Below, in pieces: positions 1 to 9,150 of a stretch of DNA of 64,000 nucleotides. Every line of letters starts with the position of its first letter. Within the stretch, counting starts at the first letter, position 1. The DNA comes from Cardiobacterium hominis (GTDB taxonomy: Bacteria; Pseudomonadota; Gammaproteobacteria; Cardiobacteriales; Cardiobacteriaceae). The notes under the pieces were generated by a model, which saw nothing but the letters and a program-made list of their open reading frames with translations, ran no database searches and was not told where the DNA came from. Made by a program: the position numbers and the translations under genes. The stretch lies in contig NZ_LR134365.1 in NCBI RefSeq assembly GCF_900637305.1, forward strand, positions 1,419,501 through 1,483,500. The letters run 5' to 3'.

Positions 1-357
1 ACGGCGGTGATGAACTACGGCAACGTGGACGTGCCCTACACCCGCATCACCGAGCACAAACACTTCGCCCCGTGGGAGACACACGAAAAAACCGTGTGTT
101 ACCGCGAATACAGCCGCGCCTGCGATGCCGACGACCTGCCGTATTACCCCATCCGCCTCACCGCCGAACAACAAATGCTCGCCGACTACGTGCGCGCGGC
201 GCAGGCGCTCGAAGGCGTGACCTTCATCGGCCGCCTCGCCACCTACCGCTATCTTGATATGGACGTTACCATCCGCGAAGCGCTCGATGCGGCGCGCGGC
301 TACCTCGCCGCCCGCGAGCGCGGCGCGCGTGTGCCGGTTTTCTACTGCGACATTTGA
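1..357 (+). CDS. glf: UDP-galactopyranose mutase, C-terminal part
   Basis: The frame is open from base 1, so the 5' end lies outside the window. About 118 C-terminal residues are visible. They carry the typical end of bacterial Glf: NYGNVDVPYTRITEHKHF, then an EYSRACDADDLPYYPI-like segment and the FIGRLATYRYLDMD stretch with the conserved Arg and Tyr. The flavoenzyme interconverts UDP-galactopyranose and UDP-galactofuranose in the cytoplasm, making the donor for the galactofuranosyltransferases that follow. The stop overlaps the next ATG by one base (TGATG), so translation is probably coupled. The family call is firm; the start is not visible. Confidence 0.93.
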   Translation, partial: TAVMNYGNVDVPYTRITEHKHFAPWETHEKTVCYREYSRACDADDLPYYPIRLTAEQQMLADYVRAAQALEGVTFIGRLATYRYLDMDVTIREALDAARGYLAARERGARVPVFYCDI

Positions 358-1325
358 TGAACATCGTCGCCGTCATCGTCACCCACAACCGCCGTCACGC
401 GCTGCTGCAAACACTGGCGGCGACGCTGGCGCAGCCGTTTGCGGGCGTGGTCGTCGTGGATAACGCCTCAACCGACGGCACGCGCGAATGGCTGGAACAG
501 TGCGATGACCCGCGCCTGCACCTCATCCTGCACACGCAAAACGCCGGTGGCGCCGGTGGCTTTGCCCTCGGCATGGCGGCGGCTCTCGCGCACTTCAACC
601 CCGACTGGCTGCTCTGCTACGACGACGACGCCTTCCCTGCGCCCGACACCCTGCGCCAATTCAGCGCCGCAGACCTTAGCGACTGCGACAGCGCCGCCGC
701 CGCCGTTTACTACCCCGACGGCCGCCTCTGCGAAATGAACCGTCCCAGTTACAACCCCTTCTGGCACCCGCGCAAACTGCTGCGTACCGCGCTTGGCGTC
801 TTCACCGGGCGCGCCCGCGGCGCCTTTCACGTCACCGACAGCGCCTACCAAGGCGCAGAAGCGCTGCCCATCGACAGCTCGTCGTTTGTCGGCTTCTTCG
901 TCCGCGCCGACTGGGTGCGCCGCCTACCGCTGCCGGAACCGGGGCTGTTCATCTACGGCGACGACGTCCTCTACACCCTGAACCTGACGAAACACGGCGC
1001 GCGCCACCGCTTCCTGCCGACGGTACGCTTCATCCACGACTGCTCCACCTTCCAGACGACGCGGCGCGGCTACCACCCGCTGTGGAAAGCCTACTTCACC
1101 TACCGCAACGGCCTGCTCATCTACCGCATGGCGGCGGGCGTGTGGTTCTACCCCGTCGCCCTGCTGAAAGCGCTCCTCTGGCTCGCCGCCGTCCGCCATT
1201 ACCGCAACAAGCGCCGCTACCTGCGCCTGTGGTGGCAGGCGGTGCGCGACGGCATCCGCCAAGACTTGAGCCGCGATCCCGCCATCATCATCCAACAATA
1301 CCAAGACGATGCACCTGCACCCTAA
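357..1325 (+). CDS. GT2 family (galactofuranosyl)transferase
   Basis: About 322 residues. It opens with a GT-A fold signature (VAVIVTHNRR, then VVVVDNASTDGT), continues with the NAGGAGGFALGM loop and has the metal-binding CYDDDA motif. A downstream IYGDDVLYTLNLTKHG segment is followed by a His (FIHDC). This pattern fits rhamnosyl- and galactofuranosyltransferases of the GlfT1/WbbL type. The C terminus has a hydrophobic patch and a basic tail that may sit on the membrane. The direct overlap with glf suggests it uses UDP-Galf on a lipid-linked acceptor. The start is ATG 357; TTG 354 is also possible. The exact acceptor cannot be read from sequence. Confidence 0.8.
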   Translation: MNIVAVIVTHNRRHALLQTLAATLAQPFAGVVVVDNASTDGTREWLEQCDDPRLHLILHTQNAGGAGGFALGMAAALAHFNPDWLLCYDDDAFPAPDTLRQFSAADLSDCDSAAAAVYYPDGRLCEMNRPSYNPFWHPRKLLRTALGVFTGRARGAFHVTDSAYQGAEALPIDSSSFVGFFVRADWVRRLPLPEPGLFIYGDDVLYTLNLTKHGARHRFLPTVRFIHDCSTFQTTRRGYHPLWKAYFTYRNGLLIYRMAAGVWFYPVALLKALLWLAAVRHYRNKRRYLRLWWQAVRDGIRQDLSRDPAIIIQQYQDDAPAP

Positions 1326-2700
1326 AGCCGCGCGCAACGGCGTCATGCCCTACATGCACTGGCTGGCAAAATGCGCCGACGGTGTCAGCATCTACCTTGC
1401 CGGTGTCATCACCTTCTGGGCGTACTTCGGCTACCCCATCTGGCAGTGGGAACGCTACCAATGGATGACCGCGCTCTCCTCGCTGATGGGCGTATTTGTC
1501 TTAAGCGGCTGCGGCGTTTACCGCTCCTGGCGCGGCGCCCTGCGCGCGCCGCTCCTGCTGCGCCTCACCCAGGGATTCCTCTACCTCGCCGGAATGATAG
1601 CGGGCTACCTCTACCTCACCAAAGCAGGACACCACTTCTCCCGCCTCTGGTTCGGCATCTGGCTTGGCACCGCCTTTGCCCTGTGCATCATGAGCCGCCT
1701 CATCGCCTACTGGCTGCTGAGCCGCCTGCGCGCTTCCGGGCACAACACGCGCAGCCTCGCCCTCATCGGCAACCACGCCACCTGCCGCGAAGTCTTCCGC
1801 TCCATCCGCCGCGACCCGCTGGCGGGCTTCGTCGTGCGGCAAATCCGCCTGCTCGATGCCGACGAAGCGCTGTTTAACGACGTCGAAGACGTGCGCCGCT
1901 ACGACCCGGCGCGCGACGGCGAACCGCCCTACGACGAAATCTGGATCTGCCTGCCGCTGACCGCCGGTGATACCGTTGGCGACATCCTCGACGTCCTGCG
2001 CTACAGCACCGCCAACATCCGTTACATCCCCGACCTGCGCAGCTTCCGTCTCATCAACTACCAGGGCTCCTACGTTGTCGGCCACTACGCGCTCGACATC
2101 AGCATCTCGCCGATGCACGGCCGCAAACGCCTGACCAAATGGCTGGAAGACAAAATCATCGCCAGCGTCGCCCTCATCCTGCTCGCGCCGCTCCTGCTTG
2201 CGGTTGCCCTGTGGATACGCATCCGCGCGGGCAGCCCCATCTTCTACCGCCAAGCGCGCGTCGGCTGGAACGGCGAAGTCTTTAACATCCTCAAATTCCG
2301 CACCATGCCGACCGGCAACGAGCAGGGCGGCGCGACCTGGGGCGGCGCGGGCGAAAAACCGACCATCCCGATGGGACGCTGGCTGCGCCGCCTGAGCATA
2401 GATGAATTGCCACAATTCTGGAACGTCCTCAAAGGCGAAATGTCCGTCGTCGGCCCGCGTCCGGAGCGGCCACAATTCGTCGAACAATTCAAAGACGAAA
2501 TCCCCGGCTACATGCAAAAACACATGGTGAAAGCGGGCATTACCGGCTGGGCGCAAGTGAACGGCTGGCGCGGCGACACCGACCTCGAAGAACGCATCAA
2601 CTACGACCTGTGGTACATCGAAAACTGGTCGCTGTGGCTTGACCTCAAAATCATCGCCCTCACCGCCCTGCGCGTCTTCCATGACCGCAACGCACAATAA
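1309..2700 (+). CDS. Undecaprenyl-phosphate sugar-1-phosphate transferase (WbaP/WcaJ type)
   Basis: 463 residues. The N-terminal half contains several hydrophobic segments (about residues 25-130) and a CoA-binding-like middle domain. The C-terminal third (about 270-463) is the conserved sugar transferase: KWLEDKIIASVALILLAPLL membrane hairpin, FYRQARVGWNG, FNILKFRTM, LRRLSIDELPQFWNVLKGEMS, VGPRPERP and WAQVNGWRG. Members move a hexose-1-phosphate from UDP-sugar to undecaprenyl phosphate, the first step of a polysaccharide repeat. In this cluster UDP-Gal or UDP-Glc is likely (inference). It starts 17 bases inside the previous gene; ATG 1345 is an alternative start. Confidence 0.88.
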   Translation: MHLHPKAARNGVMPYMHWLAKCADGVSIYLAGVITFWAYFGYPIWQWERYQWMTALSSLMGVFVLSGCGVYRSWRGALRAPLLLRLTQGFLYLAGMIAGYLYLTKAGHHFSRLWFGIWLGTAFALCIMSRLIAYWLLSRLRASGHNTRSLALIGNHATCREVFRSIRRDPLAGFVVRQIRLLDADEALFNDVEDVRRYDPARDGEPPYDEIWICLPLTAGDTVGDILDVLRYSTANIRYIPDLRSFRLINYQGSYVVGHYALDISISPMHGRKRLTKWLEDKIIASVALILLAPLLLAVALWIRIRAGSPIFYRQARVGWNGEVFNILKFRTMPTGNEQGGATWGGAGEKPTIPMGRWLRRLSIDELPQFWNVLKGEMSVVGPRPERPQFVEQFKDEIPGYMQKHMVKAGITGWAQVNGWRGDTDLEERINYDLWYIENWSLWLDLKIIALTALRVFHDRNAQ

Positions 2701-2743
2701 CCACAGCACGGCGGGCGTGCCGGGTAACCTTGAAGGCAGCTGA

Positions 2744-2779
2744 TTTACATACACCTTGAGCGCTCAAGTGTAGGTATAA
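2744..2779. repeat. Family A palindromic repeat, copy 1
   Basis: Near-perfect dyad TTTACATACACCTTGAGC / GCTCAAGTGTAGGTATAA centred on GAGCGCTC. It lies between the sugar transferase and the GlfT2-like gene. Its right end runs into a TATAAT at 2775-2780 that could act as a -10 box for the downstream gene. The same dyad recurs at 13914, 23436, 23483, 31809, 36580 and 55680. Confidence 0.8.
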
Positions 2780-2791
2780 TCCGGCGCCCTC

Positions 2792-4651
2792 ATGGAGATA
2801 CCATGCAACCCGCCGAAAAAGCGCATGCCGACCACCAAAACGCACACGCCTCCCATGCACAACATCCAAAACCTGCAATTCAGCTATCCCTCGCTCCCGC
2901 AGCATCTCTTTTGGCACAGTGCCGACCAAGAATACGCCTGCCAGACAAAAGCCGACGGCCTGCATTTGGCGAGCTACGGCAAACAAATCTCGCTCAACTT
3001 CACCAGCCTGTTTAACAGCTTCCCTGCCGGGCATTTCCTGCTGCATACCACCGCCACTCAAGTCTATCTACAATTACACATCAGCGGCAAAGCCGACAGC
3101 ATCAGAATCTACCGCAAAAGCCAATGGAGCGAAGAGTGCATCCTGCAACACCACGACTGCGCGGAAGGCACAATCCAATTAGGCCCGTTTCCGTTGGAAA
3201 AAGGCATCGAGCGCTACAGCTTTTCCCTCGAAACCCGCGGCGAAATCATTATTCATGAGGGCTGTTGGCTAGTCGATGCCAGCGCCAAAAACAAAAGCGT
3301 CGCAGTCTGCATCACCACCTTCAAAAAAGAACACTACGTTATCGCCAACGTCAATGCACTCTTGCATTACCCGCCACTCAAAAAACAAAATTACCGCATT
3401 ACCGTCATCGATAACGGCAGCACCCTGCAGCGCGAAGATTTTGCGCCTTCCGCACCATTCCAACTCATTTCGCAGGCGAATCTCGGCGGAACCGGCGGCT
3501 TTATGCGCGGCTTAATGGATGCGCGCGCAAAAAACAGCGACTACATACTATTCATGGATGATGACATCCTGCTCGCGCCGGAAATCATTTACCGTGCCGT
3601 CGCCATTGCACAAATCGCCCGCCCGAAAAAAGCCTTCGGCGGCATGATGCTGCATTACACGCGCAAAGACAAAATCCATGAACAGGGCTGCCGCCTGCCG
3701 TGGAAAACCAACCAATTTTTCCAGAGAATCAACAGCGACGAACAATTAACGTGCGTGCAAGACAAATTTGCGCCGCTATATACCGAAAACTATCCCGACT
3801 TCAGCGGCTGGTGGTTTTACATGGCAGAAACCAAAGAAACCCCCATCCTGCCCAATTTCTTCTTCAAATGGGACGACATCTGCGCCTCGCTTTACCTGCA
3901 ACAACACGGCAATAGCCTGACCGTATTCCCGACCCTTTTTGTCTGGCATGAAGACTTCAGCATCAAGCGCCATTTAATGCTGACCGATTACCTTAGTATG
4001 CGCAATGAGATTTGGGCTTTTGCTTTTCTCGGCATTTCGGAAAACCAAATGCAAATTGCCTTTCGCCGTACCTTTATGATGATCGTGCGCGACATCCTGA
4101 TGTATGACTACCGGCGCGCGAAAATCCGCCTGCAATCCCTGCAAGATGCACTCCGCTACCGCGAATACCTTGCGCCGCAATTCGTCGCCGACGGTCACGG
4201 CGATTATCCGGTAAAACTGGCACGGGAATACATGCCACCATTGCAGGAAATTGACAACCACATTGACACCTTCTATGAAAAAGAAAAAGAACGCTATCCG
4301 CGCGGCACCTTCATGAAGCGCTTGGTTCGCCTTTCGCTCGGCACCCTGCGCATGCTGATGCCACGGAAAAAAGCCAGCCTCGGCAATGGCAAAATCCCGC
4401 TACTCTCGATGGATAACGGCAACTTCCCGATTATCCATCCTTACCAAAAATACTTCCTCTATAACAGCGACGGCAACGTCGGCTATTACTGCGAATATAG
4501 CGCCAAAGAAAGCAGACAATTACTTTGGCAGACCGTAAAGACCCTGCGGCAAATCAAAAAAGCATATCCACAAATCGTCGCCTGGATGAAAACGCAGACA
4601 TTTGATGAAACCTATTGGCATGCCATCTTTCAGGCGAAAGCGGAAAAATAA
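2792..4651 (+). CDS. GlfT2-like galactofuranosyltransferase (galactan polymerase family)
   Basis: 619 residues from ATG 2792; ATG 2825 or ATG 2855 (MHNIQNLQFSYP) are alternatives and none has a clear Shine-Dalgarno. Organisation matches mycobacterial GlfT2: a beta-rich N-terminal domain (to about residue 165), a GT-A domain with VAVCITTFKKE, IDNGS, NLGGTGGF, FMDDDI (Asp 256-258), FFKWDDICASL (Asp 361-362) and FVWHEDF (His 386), then a helical C-terminal domain. In mycobacteria the enzyme extends galactan with alternating beta-1,5 and beta-1,6 Galf. Clustering with glf supports a Galf polymer here. Codon use is visibly more AT-rich than in its neighbours, suggesting separate acquisition. Confidence 0.82.
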   Translation: MEIPCNPPKKRMPTTKTHTPPMHNIQNLQFSYPSLPQHLFWHSADQEYACQTKADGLHLASYGKQISLNFTSLFNSFPAGHFLLHTTATQVYLQLHISGKADSIRIYRKSQWSEECILQHHDCAEGTIQLGPFPLEKGIERYSFSLETRGEIIIHEGCWLVDASAKNKSVAVCITTFKKEHYVIANVNALLHYPPLKKQNYRITVIDNGSTLQREDFAPSAPFQLISQANLGGTGGFMRGLMDARAKNSDYILFMDDDILLAPEIIYRAVAIAQIARPKKAFGGMMLHYTRKDKIHEQGCRLPWKTNQFFQRINSDEQLTCVQDKFAPLYTENYPDFSGWWFYMAETKETPILPNFFFKWDDICASLYLQQHGNSLTVFPTLFVWHEDFSIKRHLMLTDYLSMRNEIWAFAFLGISENQMQIAFRRTFMMIVRDILMYDYRRAKIRLQSLQDALRYREYLAPQFVADGHGDYPVKLAREYMPPLQEIDNHIDTFYEKEKERYPRGTFMKRLVRLSLGTLRMLMPRKKASLGNGKIPLLSMDNGNFPIIHPYQKYFLYNSDGNVGYYCEYSAKESRQLLWQTVKTLRQIKKAYPQIVAWMKTQTFDETYWHAIFQAKAEK

Positions 4652-4731
4652 AGCGCCCCCACAGAAAGCGGACACGTCATTTCCAAAACACAAATTCCAA
4701 AACATCAAACCCATAACAAAAGGAGACTCCC

Positions 4732-5745
4732 ATGATTCTCGTCACCGGCGGCGCCGGCTACATCGGCTCGCACACCGTCCTCGTCCTCCTGCAAGCAGGG
4801 CATGACGTCGTCGTCCTCGACAACCTCGTCAACAGCTCCGCCGAATCGCTGCGCCGCGTCGGCACGCTGGCAGGCAAAACCGCGACCTTCATCGAAGGCG
4901 ACATCCGCGACCGCGCCGCGCTGGACGCGCTCTTTGCCCGCTACCCGATAACATCGGTCATCCACTTCGCCGGACTCAAAGCGGTCGGCGAGAGCGTCGA
5001 AAAACCGCTGCCGTACTACGAAAACAACGTGAGCGGCTCCATTACCCTCTTTGAAGCCATGGCGGCGGCGGGCGTGAAGCGCATCGTCTTCAGCTCGTCG
5101 GCGACCGTTTACGGCGAAGCGGGCGGCGAACGCGAATACCGCGAAACCCTGCCGGTCGGCGTGCCGAGCAGCCCCTACGGCCAGAGCAAAGTGATGATTG
5201 AGCAAATCCTGCGCGACACCGCCCGCGCCGATGGCGACTGGTCAGTCGCGCTATTGCGCTACTTTAACCCGATTGGCGCGCACGAAAGCGGCGATATCGG
5301 CGAAGACCCGCAAGGCATCCCGAACAACCTCGTGCCTTACATCTCGCAAGTCGCCGTCGGCCGCCTCGCGCAGCTCTCCATCTACGGCAACGATTACGAC
5401 ACTCCGGACGGCACCTGCCTGCGCGACTACATCCACGTCATGGATTTGGCAGAAGGGCACGTCAAGGCGCTGCAAGGCATTGACAGCAAGACCGGCGTAT
5501 TTACCTGGAATCTCGGCAGCGGCAAACCCAGCTCGGTGCTGGACGTCTTGCACGCCTATGAAAAAGCCTGCGGCAAGGCCATCCCGTACCAATTCGCACC
5601 GCGCCGCGCCGGTGACTTGCCCGCCTTCTGGGCGAACGCGGACAAGGCCGCCAAAGAGCTCGGCTGGCGCACCAGCCGCAGTCTGGACGATATGGTCGCC
5701 GACACCTGGCGCTGGCAGCAGAAGAACCCGATGGGTTATCGTTAA
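4732..5745 (+). CDS. galE: UDP-glucose 4-epimerase
   Basis: 337 residues, the usual length. Rossmann motif at the N terminus (VTGGAGYIGSH), catalytic FSSSATVYG Ser/Thr region and YGQSK Tyr-Lys pair, followed by LRYFNPIGAHESG and the LRDYIHVMDLA signature. It interconverts UDP-glucose and UDP-galactose with bound NAD, feeding UDP-galactose to Glf upstream in the same cluster. The ATG has a good ribosome site (AAAGGAGA). A strong hairpin terminator follows. Assignment is secure. Confidence 0.97.
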   Translation: MILVTGGAGYIGSHTVLVLLQAGHDVVVLDNLVNSSAESLRRVGTLAGKTATFIEGDIRDRAALDALFARYPITSVIHFAGLKAVGESVEKPLPYYENNVSGSITLFEAMAAAGVKRIVFSSSATVYGEAGGEREYRETLPVGVPSSPYGQSKVMIEQILRDTARADGDWSVALLRYFNPIGAHESGDIGEDPQGIPNNLVPYISQVAVGRLAQLSIYGNDYDTPDGTCLRDYIHVMDLAEGHVKALQGIDSKTGVFTWNLGSGKPSSVLDVLHAYEKACGKAIPYQFAPRRAGDLPAFWANADKAAKELGWRTSRSLDDMVADTWRWQQKNPMGYR

Positions 5746-5765
5746 ATCCTTGCGACCCAGTCATA

Positions 5766-5791
5766 AAAAAACCGCCTTACGGCGGTTTTTT
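5766..5791. terminator. Bidirectional rho-independent terminator
   Basis: A-run, CCGCC-TTAC-GGCGG stem, T-run. It sits between the convergent galE and superoxide dismutase genes and can serve both strands. Confidence 0.93.
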
Positions 5792-5803
5792 GCGTGCCGG
5801 CGA

Positions 5804-6415
<612 letters not shown>

Positions 6416-6523
6416 GAGCGTATTCTCCGTGTCTGTTGGGGAAGCGTCATTATTGGCGCGCGGCGGTATGTTTTCAAGTTTTTCAGGATGTTTTTTGTTT
6501 GTCGTTTTGTTTTTCTGTTTGGG

Positions 6524-7060
6524 TTATGCGCGGAATATGTGCTCGCGGTAGTGGCGCAACTCGGCGATGGAGTCCTGGATGTCGGCAAGCGCCTGATGCG
6601 TGCTGTTTTTGATGAAGGTGTGCTGCGGATACCAGCGGCGCACCAGCTCTTTCAGGGTGGAGACGTCGAGGTTGCGGTAGTGGAAGTAATTTTCGAGTTC
6701 GGGCATGAGACGCGCCATGAAGCGGCGGTCCTGGCAGATGCTGTTGCCGCAGAGCGGTGATTTTTTCGCCGGCACGTACTGGCGGATGAAGGCGAGCGTC
6801 GCCGCTTCGGCTGCGGCGGTGCTGACGGCGCTTTGGCGGCAGCGCTCCAGCAGTCCGCTTTTGCCGTGATGCTGACGGTTCCAGTCGTCAAGGTTGTCGA
6901 GGAGTTCGGCGTCCTGGTGGATGGCGATGACCGGCCCTTCGGCGAGGATGTTGAGCTGGGCGTCGGTGATGAGGGTAGCGATTTCGAGGATGTGGTCGCG
7001 CTGGCTGTCGAGGCCGGTCATTTCGAGGTCAATCCAGACGAGGTTATCGGGGTGTTGCAT
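6524..7060 (-). CDS. orn: Oligoribonuclease
   Basis: 178 residues from the ATG at 7060 ([18 protein letters not shown]), which matches the normal Orn start; a longer frame upstream is not supported. DEDDh exonuclease residues are visible: Asp and Glu in IDLEMTGLD, a later Asp in the SICQDRRFM segment, and the His/Asp end in [14 protein letters not shown]. It degrades 2-5 nt RNA fragments, including pGpG, the last step of mRNA turnover. A divergent ABC transporter operon begins about 150 bp away. Confidence 0.96.
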   Translation of the reverse strand: MQHPDNLVWIDLEMTGLDSQRDHILEIATLITDAQLNILAEGPVIAIHQDAELLDNLDDWNRQHHGKSGLLERCRQSAVSTAAAEAATLAFIRQYVPAKKSPLCGNSICQDRRFMARLMPELENYFHYRNLDVSTLKELVRRWYPQHTFIKNSTHQALADIQDSIAELRHYREHIFRA

Positions 7061-7212
7061 GGTTAGTCCTTTAAGGGTTTTCTGTATCTGCGACGGGGGG
7101 GGCCGCGCACATGATACGCGCAACCGTCGTCGGGCGTTTATTTTGACATTAGCCGTTGCCGCCTGCGCGCGGGCATGGTAAAAAGCCCGCCATTTTTATT
7201 CCCGGGGATGTC

Positions 7213-8103
7213 ATGAGTGCAATATTGGCTGCCACGCAGCTACGAAAAAATTTTGCCGGTTTTACCGCGGTCAGCGATGTCGATATCCACATCGACGCGG
7301 GGGAAACGGTCGCCCTTGCCGGGCATAACGGCGCGGGCAAATCCACCCTGATGAAGATGCTGCTCGGCCTGCTCGCGCCAACGCAGGGCAGTATCCGGAT
7401 TGACGGTCATGCGGCGGGCAGCGTCGCCGCGCGCAAAATCATCGGTTACCTGCCGGAGACCGTCGCACTCTATCCGAACATGACTGGCTTTGAAACGCTC
7501 ACTTTCTTTGCCAGCCTCAAGGGACTTTCAGATGCGGGCAACCGCGACCTGCTCGCGCGGGTGGGCATACTGGAAGCGGCGGGCAAGCGCGTCGGCACCT
7601 ATTCCAAAGGGATGCGGCAGCGCCTCGCGCTGGCACAAGCCTTGCTCGGCCAGCCGAAAATCCTTCTGCTGGACGAGCCGACCACCGGCCTGGATCCCGC
7701 TTCGCGCGCCGATTTTTACCGCATCCTCGCCGAACTGGCGGCGCAGGGCACGGCGATTCTGCTCTCCTCGCACGCACTCGCCGAACTGGCCGACCAGGCC
7801 GACCGCATCGTCATCATGAAAAACGGCGTCAAAACCGCCGACGGCAGTTTGCAAGAATTGCGGCAGAACGCCGGCCTGCCGACGCGGCTGCGCGTCTGGT
7901 TTGACGATGCGGCGCTGACGCTGCCCGCACCGTGGCAGGCAGATGGCGCCGGGCAATGGTTCTGCGATTGCGCCGAGAGCGAGAAAACGGCGCTGCTTGG
8001 CGCGCTGTGGCAGGCGGGGACGCCGCGCAATATTGATATGTTGCCGCCCGCGCTGGATGATTTGTATGCCCACTTTTTACGCCGTGAAGATGCCACAGCC
8101 TGA
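7213..8103 (+). CDS. ABC transporter ATP-binding protein, NosF-like
   Basis: 296 residues from ATG 7213; an in-frame upstream start is less likely. Walker A GHNGAGKST, Q-loop region GYLPETVALYPNMTG, signature YSKGMRQRLALAQAL, Walker B ILLLDEPTTGLDP and switch His in LSSHALAEL. The GYLPE-x-YP-G-ETL pattern is characteristic of NosF-type ATPases. The C-terminal about 70 residues form an accessory domain. Together with the NosY-like permease at 9151 it should form an exporter. No nos genes are present, so copper or sulfur-species transport is not established. Confidence 0.85.
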   Translation: MSAILAATQLRKNFAGFTAVSDVDIHIDAGETVALAGHNGAGKSTLMKMLLGLLAPTQGSIRIDGHAAGSVAARKIIGYLPETVALYPNMTGFETLTFFASLKGLSDAGNRDLLARVGILEAAGKRVGTYSKGMRQRLALAQALLGQPKILLLDEPTTGLDPASRADFYRILAELAAQGTAILLSSHALAELADQADRIVIMKNGVKTADGSLQELRQNAGLPTRLRVWFDDAALTLPAPWQADGAGQWFCDCAESEKTALLGALWQAGTPRNIDMLPPALDDLYAHFLRREDATA

Positions 8104-9133
8104 TAACGCGCCGCGTCGCGCATTATTCGTCGATGTGCTGGTGGTCTTTTCCGCGTTGGCGGTGGTTTTTTTGCACGCCAACGCGATTTTCTGGACGCGG
8201 CCGCAGGGGCGGCTGTGGCTGACCAGCAATATCATCGAATCTGTATGTTATTTTGCTGTGCCGGTATTTTTCATGATTTCCGGCTATACCCTGCTCGATT
8301 ATCGTGCGCGCTATGATACCAAGGCCTTTTTGCGCAAACGGATGCAGCGCACGCTGATTCCGTTTTTATTCTGGTCGCTGTTTGGTTTCTGCTATGTATG
8401 GTGGTATCACGGTGCGCCGCCGGATGATTCGGCATCACGCATCATCGAAGGCATCCTCACCCACCGCTATATTGATATCTATTGGTTCTTTATGCCGCTC
8501 TTTGCGGTATATCTCTCCTTGCCGCTGTTTGGGCTGATTCCGGCAGAAAAACAGCCGCGTGTTTTTGCCTATCTCATCGGCTACGCTTTTGTTTCTTTTT
8601 CCCTCTTGCCTTTTTTGCGCAATATCAGCGGCATTGACTACGACTGGCAGATTCATTCGCCGGTTTCTGCCGGTTTCCTGCTCTATGCCTTGCTTGGCTA
8701 TTATTTGGGAAAATGGCCGCCTGCGCGGCGCTGGCGTTTGCTGATTTATGCGCTTGGCATGGGCGGCCTGCTGCTGCATTGCCTCGGTACGATTTTGCTG
8801 TCGCCGCCGGATAAAGTGAACGAGTTGTTCAAGGGGTATCTCAATTTCCCCTGCGTCCTTTACGCGGCGGCCCTTTTCCTCTGGGCGCGGCAGCATGACT
8901 GGTCGTGGCTGGCGCGTGGCGGCGTTGCCAGATTGCTGACGGCTTGCCGCAATGCCGCGCTCGGAGTCTATGTGCTGCATATTTATTTTATTTGGCAGAT
9001 GCACGAGTATTTCCCGCAAGCGAAGCAAGTTATCGGCTTTCGCATTTTTGGCGCGCTGGCTATTTTCATCTTGTGTGTGCTGATTGCCAGCCTTATCCGT
9101 AAATTGCCGCTGTTACGCGCCTTGATTCCTTAA
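8090..9133 (+). CDS. Acyltransferase family 3 membrane protein
   Basis: 347 residues from ATG 8090, overlapping the ATPase stop by 14 bases. Around ten hydrophobic segments. Early motif VFSALAVVFLHAN supplies the conserved His of the first membrane helix, and FLRKRMQRTLIPFLFW the conserved Arg region of OatA/WecH/NolL-type O-acyltransferases. Members transfer acetyl, succinyl or other acyl groups onto extracytoplasmic sugars. Its position between the two subunit genes of one exporter suggests co-expression with the exporter or a late insertion into the operon. Composition is more AT-rich than average here. Substrate unknown. Confidence 0.82.
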   Translation: MPQPDNAPRRALFVDVLVVFSALAVVFLHANAIFWTRPQGRLWLTSNIIESVCYFAVPVFFMISGYTLLDYRARYDTKAFLRKRMQRTLIPFLFWSLFGFCYVWWYHGAPPDDSASRIIEGILTHRYIDIYWFFMPLFAVYLSLPLFGLIPAEKQPRVFAYLIGYAFVSFSLLPFLRNISGIDYDWQIHSPVSAGFLLYALLGYYLGKWPPARRWRLLIYALGMGGLLLHCLGTILLSPPDKVNELFKGYLNFPCVLYAAALFLWARQHDWSWLARGGVARLLTACRNAALGVYVLHIYFIWQMHEYFPQAKQVIGFRIFGALAIFILCVLIASLIRKLPLLRALIP

Positions 9134-9150
9134 CCGTTTTGGATGTTTTT

